Shown here: in pieces, positions 11,432 through 19,682 of the stretch
How positions within the stretch are numbered: position 1 is the first letter of the stretch
Layout: every line of letters starts with the position of its first letter
Position numbers and translations under genes: made by a program
DNA from: Tilletia caries
Lineage: Eukaryota; Basidiomycota; Exobasidiomycetes; Tilletiales; Tilletiaceae
Reading direction: 5' to 3'
NCBI GenBank assembly: GCA_032718865.1
Contig: JALUTQ010000010.1
Span: 186,001 to 250,000, forward strand
Length of the DNA stretch: 64,000 nucleotides
Notes under the pieces: generated by a model
Databases searched by the model: none
Seen by the model: only the letters and a program-made list of their open reading frames with translations
What the model was told of the DNA's origin: nothing

Positions 11432-12830
11432 ATGGTGAGCCCTCTCCCTTCCTCCTCTTCCTCTGACCCTCCTCCGCCGCCGGGCCCCGGTGAGCCTGGT
11501 GGAGCTCCGGTTCCTTCTTCCGGCGCTTCCAAAGGCAAAGAGGGTAAGAAAGAAGACAAGGACGCCAAAGAACCCAAGGTGGTCTGGCTCAAGGACGAGG
11601 AGGAGAAGCTCATGGACGTGCTGGAGGAGGTCAGAGCTGCAGGAGCAGCACCTGAGAATGGATTCAAGGTAGGGCTGACACAGTAACATCTTGCCGTGGA
11701 CTGTCATATATAGACGTTTGCTCGATGGTCCTTAGCTTGGTTCAGATCACTGATCAAAATAACATTGCCTTGGCTTCTTCCCTGTCCCACTGCGCACGCG
11801 CAGGTCAAAACCTATCGCGAGATCGAGTCTGCGATCTCCGGCATGGCGCCCTCCGGCACCAAGGCGAAGGACCACAAGATGGTCGAGAACCACTGGAAAC
11901 ATGTGAGCAGGCAGCAGCAGACTGAGACTCGACAGGCAGAGAGCCACTGCCGCCTGCATTCACCATGTGCTGACGCTCCTCTTCTGCAATTGATTCATTC
12001 AGATGAAAACATGCTGGCGCGAGGTGCGCGACATAGTGGCACAGTCTGGCTTTGGGTGGAACGAGGAGGAAGAGTGCGTGGAAGCGGAAGCTTCTGTGTG
12101 GGATTCATATGCAGACGTGAGTATTGATTAGAGTGAATGCTTCTGGGAGCATCTGTTTTCCTGTCTAGTACCATGTTTCAATATCTGATACGAGGTGGCA
12201 TTGTTTATCCTATTGCAGAAGAACCCAAAGGCGCGCAAGTGGCGCAAGAAGTCGTTGTGGTACTACACCCGCGTCAGCGACCTCTGCTCCGAGGCCTCCG
12301 CCAGCGGCGAGTTTGCCCTGGACCCGTCCCTGAGCACAGGCGCGCCGCTGGAGGAGGCCGAAGGAGAAGAGGTCGACGACGAGATCGAGGAAGAGGAGGT
12401 TAGTTGTGGATCAGTGTCGTGTTGTTGGTTTGAATATATGTGTGTGCATTGCTCAACGACTCTTCATCTCGTTTGAAGGACAAAAAAAGGGAAGAAGCGC
12501 GCCTCGACTTCTGGTCCCAAAACTCGACCTACGAAGCGTCGCAATGGGAGCGATCAGTTCGATCGAATGATCGATGTTCTTTCGACTATGGCCGGCTCTG
12601 ATGCTGGACCCTCTCATGAAGAGGATCCAGTCGCTGCGGCCACTCAGACTCTTCTTGATCTAGACAGCGACGATCTCGAGCCCGACCAGGTCGCCAGCCT
12701 CATTGGCTACTTTGCTTCCAACATTGGTGCTGCTCGGGCGTACGTGACTCTTGCTGCCAGCCAGAAGCCGGGTGCAGAAGCGGTTCGTGCTGCATACTTG
12801 CTGCAGCTACTTGCCTCTCTTGAATACTGA
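11432..12830 (+). CDS. Harbinger accessory protein with Myb/SANT-like DNA-binding domain (likely frameshifted)
   Basis: DNA-binding partner of the Harbinger transposase. Exons 11432..11668, 11804..11902, 12003..12116 and 12219..12398 join in phase 0, and a fifth starts at 12479. The domain reads VVWLKDEEEKLMDVLEEV, then YREIESAISG, then ENHWKHMKTCWREVRDIVAQ, a Myb_DNA-bind_3-type trihelix/SANT layout. It is followed by KARKWRKKSLWYYTRV and an acidic stretch. In the last exon, frame 1 runs to a stop after about 40 residues. Frame 2 gives a far more protein-like basic and helical tail (KKRASTSGPKTRPTKRR to LLQLLASLEY, stop at 12828-12830). The switch falls at an A7 run (12482-12488), consistent with one extra A. 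Splicing elsewhere could also explain it. Confidence 0.75.
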
Positions 12831-12968
12831 GAGTCCAAAATGTCCTATCATGCCTTCTTCTTTCTATCAAATTTCAACTTCTCATTCTCAGTTCTCATCA
12901 CAATCACTATTTGACATTTGACTGAACGAGAGGAAAGATGGGTATGAGATTGTGAACGTGTAGACGGG

Positions 12969-14385
12969 CTAGATTCCTAGAGCAGCCCTCCTGACGCGGT
13001 ACTCCTTCCAGAGACTGTTGGCCGCTTTCTCCCTCCTCTCCTCCCCTCTCTTCTTCTCCGCCCGCGTTGTGCTCGAGGTGACGCTGAGGTCGCCTTCAGC
13101 GCCGATGGTGCTGTCCTTGTCCCGCTCGAGCAGCCAGGCGGCGAGGTCGTCGGGGTGGAGTGTGTCGGAAGGGTCGTTGATCACGACAAAGTTGTGAACG
13201 ACGGCGAGGGCAGGGAAGACCTTGGCCTGCGTAGCGAGGTCGTAGTCGCAGCCGGAGACGAGTATCTTAAACCGCTCCTGCACCACGCCAAAGATTCGCT
13301 CTACCACGCTCCGCAACGACGCATGCTTCTTATTATATAACTCATGTGCATTGCGAGGTCTGGAAAAAGGTGTGATAGAAGCAGTCGTTAGAATTGTACG
13401 ATCATGAGACTCGTTCTGGTGAGGGTGCAAAGTACTCACAGTTCCGTGCCCGCGCCCCACTCCTTGAGTTGGTATCGGGTTCCCCGGAAAGGGACCAGAA
13501 GAGAGTCGCAGGAAGGGAAGCCGGCATCGCCCAGCCAGACTCGACCCTCTGGAACCCGCCAACTCAGCTGCCGAGCTCGATGATAGATCATCGAGTCGGC
13601 CGCGCTACCCTCCCAGCCCGTGTACACATACTGAAAGAGCATGTCGAATGAACAGGCAGCCAATACATTGAAAGATAGAGTCCCTTTGCGATTTCGGAAG
13701 CGTTGTCGTAGAGCCGCAGGGGGGCGAGCGGGAAGGTGTGTGCCATCCACGGCGCCAACGACAGCGGAGAAGGCGCGGACGCTGGGGTCCCTTCGAATTC
13801 GATCTGGCACAGGTGAATCGGACGTTGGCATCCTGATAAATTTTTGATACATTTCGGGGCGCAGAAAGGTTTGAATCGTGCGCTTGAACGAGCTGATTGA
13901 GTAAATGGAGAGCAAAGGAAAATCAATAACGTTCTCATCTTGCTCGTACCAGTAATGAAGGTTGAGGCACGAGCGACTTACGACGTAATCGTTCCAGTAG
14001 AGTGTCCGAACGTCACGGCGGTCAGCCTGCTCGTGGCCGCCCATCGCGCAGTGTAAAGAAAAAAAATTGCCAAATGTTCACGAGGCGCAATGTTCCGCGT
14101 GGGGCCATATCCAGCGTGGGCCTGCAGCTCTGAAAGCAGCTTCCTGAAGGTCGCAGGACGGAGTCCAAGAGCCTCCTTGAACGCAGCGCTGCTCCCCTCG
14201 AAAAGACGCGTGACAAAACCGTCGCCGTCGGCGGTGTATTTGGCCGATTTGAAAATGTATTGCTTCGCGTATAGCGCAGCCGCAATGGCGACAGCGGCGA
14301 GGGTAGCGTGGCGGCGGCGACGACGGGACGCAGGAGACGCAGGCGAGCGAAACGCAGCGTTGTTATTTTTATTAATCATCTGCAT
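12969..14385 (-). CDS. PIF/Harbinger DDE transposase, element 1 (415 aa, intact)
   Basis: DDE_Tnp_4 / HARBI1-like nuclease that cuts and reinserts the element. Model: complement(join(12969..13359,13440..13892,13982..14385)), 1248 nt with no stop. The N-terminal part has PREHLAIFFLYTARWAATSR, the helix-turn-helix-like region of the family. The catalytic residues are D in VVGAVDGTHLP, D in VWLGDAGFPS and E in RSVVERIFGVVQERFKIL. Both introns have GTAAGT/GTGAGT donors, 80-89 bp. It is transcribed towards the Myb gene, with 138 bp between stop codons. The frame is intact even though the partner gene looks broken. Confidence 0.9.
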
Positions 14386-15481
14386 TGATATGAGAGAGGG
14401 TCAATCATGGCATAGCCTTAAGTGACAGAAAAAAAATACTCACGGACGACAACGGGGAACGGACGGAGAAGCAGGGAAAAAAAAGGAACCGGGAGACGCG
14501 CAGACTTGATGCTAGAAGAGAAAAAGATATTTGAATTCTGAATGTATCAATTGAATCAGTGATGGGAACAATGTGTCAATAATGCGTGGTGAAAAATGAT
14601 TAAGTAGACCGGCAGCAAAACTCACAACGCGGACGCCAAAAGAAGGCCAAGAAGGTCCAAGGCAAGCCGCGCAGCAAGACAACAGTGTTGATGTGAAAGC
14701 TATGAGCAGAAAAGAAGAGAAAGCATGATCAGACATGATGAGACTCGATACGCATACGATAGACAGAAGGGGTACTCACCCGTAATGGTCAAAGGCCGAG
14801 AGCGCAAAGAAAACCAGCAGGCAGCAGCACGTAGCTCTCCTCCGCGAAATGGTAGAACTGTGATCTGTAGAGAGAAATGATTCGAGTCAGAAGCGGACTG
14901 GAAAAAGAATGGGAGAGCGTAGCAGAGAAAGGGAATAGTACTCACGTCGTCCGCGTCGGAAACCCACGGACCACGGTGGAAACACGTAGAAATACCCTGA
15001 ATAGCATCAGAAAGGAAGTGTCAGCTTGATCCAGGAAGGGCGGTGCACGCGCGGGACCGGGGATCGGATATCAGTCTACTCACAGTCCTGAGTCCACTGG
15101 ACAATGGCGTACGATGATGACTGATGAGACTGTATAGCAACTGGAAAGGGAAGTAACGTGTAAGCGCACAAGCACAGTAGACACCGTGGTCCGTGATTCA
15201 GTAGCAGCACACTCACAGTCTGCTCTGCGTTGGACTTGTATGATGATGGGCTGCGCTGGTGAGGAGTGAGGAGTGAGGAGTGCGTGAGTAGTGATAGTGA
15301 TGCCTGATGGGGTAGGTCAGTAGGTGCCAGGTGGACACGATTACATAATAGTTCACAAAAGACTCCAGGTTCTGGAGAGCCTGCGTTTAGTAACTACAGC
15401 GGTGGAGAGCCCGGGCAGAGAAAATTTACGAAGGCTCGCATTTTCGTGCCCTTTCGAGCCTACTGTCGCGACCCCGGGCCC
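14386..15481 (-). other. Leader region of Harbinger element 1 transposase
   Basis: About 1.1 kb without a coding frame. On the minus strand, six strong GTGAGT donors recur about every 150 bp (near 14440, 14622, 14776, 14942, 15081 and 15213). This suggests a multiply spliced 5' leader or a run of tiny exons. No long frame was found. Confidence 0.4.
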
Positions 15482-15497
15482 GCTACTGAACAGGCCC
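15482..15497 (-). repeat. Right terminal inverted repeat of Harbinger element 1
   Basis: GCTACTGAACAGGCCC, exact inverse of the left end, directly followed by TGA at 15498-15500. Confidence 0.93.
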
Positions 15498-15811
15498 TGA
15501 GTTCGCGAGTTTCCGGAGATTATTTGCGACGAACTCAGACAAAATCAGACGCCTCCATATGAAAGCTCCCTGAGTTCACAACCAGCTGAAATCGGTCGAA
15601 CTTTTCTTCCGTAAATCCTGAGTTCGCTCAGAGCGGCAAGCATCTTGAGTAGCAGCGACCAGCCCCATCCACATCACTTCTTCGTCTTCTTGACTTAGCC
15701 ATCGATCAGAGTATCAGACCTACCTACATCAGTCAAGACTGCACTCGTGAGTGTCTCGCGCTCCTGTGATTATCCTACGCACGCTGACGATGCTTTCTCC
15801 CTGTCGTACAG

Positions 15812-17565
15812 ATGCCCGGACCGGCAAAGCGCAAGGCTTCAAGCAGCCTGCCTGCCAATCCTGCCCCTTCCCCAGCCAAGAAGGGCACGACAGGCAAGAA
15901 GGGGCGCAAGGTGAGTCGCAACCGGGTTCTACAACGCTCCTGCTAACATCACTGACAACTGGCTCTTTCATTCCATTACAGGGCAATACATCAGCAGTCA
16001 ACGACGATAGCAGCGCGCTTGCTTCCGCTGCTGCTCTGGACAAATCCCCTGCTGCTATCGACAACACTGACGAGGGATCTGTCGAGAGTGGCAGTGGAGT
16101 CGAGCACGCTGGTGTCGTCGTTGGAAGTGCTGAGGAGAACGTGGTTGCTGCAAGCGAGTCGTCCGCGGCGGCAGGCTCTGTCTCGGTCAGTACAGCGCAT
16201 ACATGAATCATGATACGCGTTGATATATAGCAGCAGGAGCGTTAACATGATTTATTACCCTTATCCAATTCAGACCCTCTCTGTACCCATCACACCCGCG
16301 AAATCAAAGAACAAGACCGAGGTCACGCCGCAATGGAAGAATGACGCGTTTGGTCCAGGTCATCCCTCGTCCTATACTATACTGCTCAACTGGTTACAGG
16401 AGGACAACAACTACGACAAATGGAAGGGTTCTGAAGGGAACACGCAGGAGGAACTGGCACAGGACATCGTTCAACGAATGAAAAAATTTAAGATCAAGCA
16501 GATACGTAAACCAGGGGCAGTCGTGGACAAGGTCAGTACCAGTATCAAGAGAGACATTCTCCACAGCGCTGAACGCTCTCTCTTTCACCTTTTTCGTAGA
16601 TCAAAGCAATGGAAAAATCATTCCGGGACGCAAACGACTGGCGTAAGCAGACCGGACAGGGTGTCTTGGATGACGCGGCGGATCTCGGAGGAGACGGCGA
16701 CGAAAATGAAGAGGAAGAGGGACAACTGCGACTTGCCCTTGCGCTGTCGTCCGTCGAGGGTATGTAGAGCTGCTTTCTTGCCTATCATAGGGCATCATAG
16801 GCATTGAATCAAAGCTAATTACATCTATTCTTGAACGCGCTGCAGATACGGTCCGTAAGATGTGTCCATTCTATTACGAGCTTGCGGAGGTCATGGGCGA
16901 CCGTATCGCCGCCAATCCCAAAGGGTCTTACAGCATTTCCGCTATCGATGACCCCGCTGGGGAATCGTTGCGTGCTCATCTTCTGGCGTCTGATCAGGAG
17001 GAAGATGACGAAGAAGACGGCGGAGAGGACGACGGAGAGGACGAGCAAGGGGGGAAGGAAGTTGAAATTGGCGCGGAAAAGAACGTGGAAGAAGGCCGGA
17101 AGGACAAAGGAAAGCAAAAGGCTACGGAGAAGAGGGAGAAGGAGGAAGTGAAGAAGGAGGGCAAAGGTCGACCGTCGGACTCGGGCCGCAAGTTTGGCAA
17201 GAAGGACACCTCAAACAGTGAGTCCATGATGGATCTGCAGGCCATGTTGTTCCTTCTCGCTTCGTGCTCGCTGACAGCTCTCTCTCTATCTACATTCTAC
17301 TCTTCGTCAGCTCCCAAGCGCAAAATAAATGCAATCGAGTTGGTTATGGAAGAAAGGGCCAAGGCACGCGGACAGATGGAGGCCGAGCTCAACGCAGCTA
17401 AAGTCGAAGCTGCCAAGATGGACGTCGAGGTTAGCGCTACGAAGATCAAAGCGGAGAGGCTCGGCGCCATCATGGCATTGGCACGGGAGCTTCGTAACCA
17501 AGACGAGAACCTCTCGTTTTTCCGAAGCCATGAAAGAAGCTCAAACTATGTATGAGGCCATGTAG
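15812..17565 (+). CDS. Accessory protein of second Harbinger element (about 445 aa, C-terminal frame uncertain)
   Basis: Model: join(15812..15910,15982..16185,16274..16531,16600..16759,16846..17217,17311..17555). It closes as 445 aa. A conserved-looking domain (WKNDAFGPGHPSSYTILLNW, DNNYDKWKG, ELAQDIVQRM, SFRDANDWRKQTGQG, MCPFYYELAEVMGDR) is followed by a long acidic then basic KE-rich linker and a C-terminal helix. I recognise the layout as that of accessory genes beside basidiomycete Harbinger-type transposases, but I cannot name a domain. The end is odd. At a T5 run (17517-17521) the model frame gives FFRSHERSSNYV, whereas one T fewer gives the better helix FSEAMKEAQTMYEAM ending at 17565. 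The gene is convergent with the transposase, 36 bp away. Confidence 0.72.
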
Positions 17566-17600
17566 TGTTCATTACAATCAACCGTACTAGACAATGCACC

Positions 17601-19125
17601 CTAGCGTTGCTGTCTCCACACTCGCGCAAATTCCTGAACCTTTTGACGCAGTATCTGTCCCTCTGTGCGCCCCACTTGCTCCTCTTGCGGTGCAGACTGT
17701 CCTACGTCTGCACCCACAGCATGCAACGCCGCATCGCCGTCGTGCTCCCAGCGAGTGAAGTCTGGGCCGTGCTCTCGCTGAGCGAGTTCGCGCTCCTCGG
17801 CCGTGAGCCATTGACCAGGTTCCGCCGCGTCGTCGACGAGAAGGTTGTGGAGAACCACGCACGCTCGAATCCAGCACGCTGCCCTCGACTCCTCGAGCTC
17901 GTCTCTGAGCGAGATTGGAAGGGCTCTCAGAGACTGCCAACGGAGTTTCAAGATGCCAAAGGCATGCTCGACCGTGACTCGGCGTGGTGATGCGTGTTGG
18001 TTGAAGGCAACCTGACGGTCAAATGAGGCACGCATCGGCGCAATGTGGGAATAATATAAATGAAATGAGATGAGCAAAGAGACGGCCACGGGCCAGCTAG
18101 GAATTGCAGGCTGCTCACCTGCGACGGCGCCAGTGTTTCCTGTCCACGGTACCGACGGAACAAAGACACCAAATGAGCATCGCTCGTGTATCCTGAGTCG
18201 CCCAAAATGAACTCGTTTGCAGAAAAATGCTGATCAGGCGCCTGAAAGAGGGCGCACGCTCTGTAAACACGCTGGTCATGAGCGGATCCCGGAAAGCCCA
18301 GATGGAGAAATCGGAAGCGCCTGTCGATGTCGACCACAGCCAGAACGTTGAACGAGTAGCGATGGTGTCGGGTGAAGAAATCAGCCGCATCTTTGCGGGC
18401 GGGCGCGCCCGCGAAATTGATGTGTGTTCCATCTATGAAGCCGATACAGCCAGCGAGTCCGTGGTGATCGCTGAGCTGCTGCCTCAACTGCTGACGCTCG
18501 CCGAGAGATGGCCACCACACATATCTGTCTTCGATACCGATCAACGCACAGAGAACGCGATCCGTCCAAGAGATGACCGTGCCCTCTGCGATGGAACATG
18601 ACAAAGAGGGGTGTGGGGGGGGAGGACACCCGTCAGCAGCTGTAGCATCGACGAGAGATATGAAATTAACACCGTTGCACTCTCACCAGAGACCCCAAAG
18701 CGCTCCGCGATTTGGAAGGCTGTGGCACCAGTGGCGGAATGAGCCAATCTCCATAGGACCAGAAGAACTTGATATTGCACTGGATGCTGAGGCCGACCGC
18801 GCGCCTTTCGTGCAAAGACTTCGTCCGTCTCCAGCAGACTGACTACGTACTTGAACTGGGCTTTTGTGACTCGGAATCCACGTTTGAAGTCGTCTTCATT
18901 CCAGGACAAGTGTTGCACGCAGCGCGCGCGAGTTCTGCGTGCGCGCATGTCGTTTGGCAGACGGTCTCGAGACAGGTATCGGTTGCTATCGACGAGTCCA
19001 AGAGCTTCTTCAGCTTCCTCGACGTCGGCCTGGAACTCCTCGTCGAGTGCGGCGGCAGATAGCGAGAGACGGAGGCACCTGGAAAGACTTTGAATCAAGC
19101 GCGCTCGTTCTGATAGGCGTGGCAT
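17601..19125 (-). CDS. PIF/Harbinger DDE transposase, element 2 (438 aa, intact)
   Basis: DDE_Tnp_4-type transposase, clearly distinct from the one in element 1. Model: complement(join(17601..18011,18119..18585,18687..19125)), 1317 nt open. The N-terminal region reads FRVTKAQFKYVVSLLE, then RPQHPVQYQVLLVLWRLAHS and TAFQIAERFGVSEGTVISW, a helix-turn-helix-like segment. The catalytic residues are D in GCIGFIDGTHINF, D in FILGDSGYTSDAHL and E in RRVTVEHAFGILKLRW. Introns are 101 and 107 bp. A Q/E-rich C-terminal tail ends the protein. Confidence 0.9.
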
Positions 19126-19530
19126 GAAGGGGACATAAATGAATGACGAGGATTACAGGTGAGAGGTGACAGCAACGCGTGGAAAGCGCGACGCGTCAGC
19201 ACGACATGCGCTCCGCGGCGAAGTCAGGAAACCGGAAGAGAACGGGGGGTTTCAATTTGGGTAACCGAAATGATGAAGTCAGGGGCCGGCTCAAAACAAA
19301 ACTGAACACCCCTTTTGCTTGTTTCCTTTCGCCGTGTCAGGCATGTCTCCGAAACAGGGAGAAAGAAAGAACTTGGTATGCAAAGGTCATTATCATCTGG
19401 GTTCGTTTCGGCGGGGCATAGTCGTACGTCAAGACAAGGGTGCAAAGTGGGGGGGTAGGAGATTACATCTGCTAGCTGCCAACGAGAGGAAGAAGAGAGA
19501 GAGGGGGAGGGAGGGATAGCAAAGAGAGAG

Positions 19531-19572
<42 letters not shown>

Positions 19573-19682
19573 TACCAAAAAAAAGCAAGTGTTCCGATGA
19601 AAAGAGATGGTCCCAAAAGAGAAAAGAAAAGAGAAGGAAGGGTATCCTGGAGCTCGAGAGTCGAGAGGAACAGGGGGAGTTA
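19126..19682. other. Intergenic, with GA-rich simple repeats
   Basis: Contains a (GA)n tract near 19541-19567 and GGGA-rich sequence. It is probably the right margin of the second Harbinger block followed by the 3' flank of the membrane-protein gene. No gene seen. Confidence 0.5.

Larger units (their letters stand above)
10973..15497. mobile_element. Complete PIF/Harbinger-like DNA transposon, element 1 (4525 bp)
   Basis: A 16-bp perfect terminal inverted repeat, GGGCCTGTTCAGTAGC, lies at 10973-10988, with its reverse complement at 15482-15497. The similarity extends, imperfectly, about 8 bp further inward (GCCCGG). A 3-bp TGA duplication flanks it at 10970-10972 and 15498-15500; 3-bp duplications are typical of PIF/Harbinger. 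Subterminal GAGCCCGGGC-like motifs occur near both ends (about 11082-11091 and 15393-15402). The element carries two genes facing each other: a Myb/SANT-like accessory protein on plus and a DDE transposase on minus. This two-gene content is the standard Harbinger layout. Confidence 0.92.
15501..19250. mobile_element. Second PIF/Harbinger-like element, ends not defined
   Basis: Recognised by its gene content (intact DDE transposase at 17601-19125 and a convergent accessory gene at 15812-17565). I could not find a matching inverted-repeat pair, so both limits are approximate. Four copies of a CTGAGTTCG-like motif cluster at 15497-15627 (one inverted at 15530) and look like subterminal repeats. 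Element 1's TGA duplication lies inside the first copy, so element 1 may have jumped into the end of this one. Confidence 0.6.

Noticed and set aside
19100..19330. Search for the right terminal inverted repeat of Harbinger element 2
   Set aside because: Repeated comparison of this stretch with 10880-10972 and 15501-15640 gave no convincing inverted pair, so no terminus is reported.
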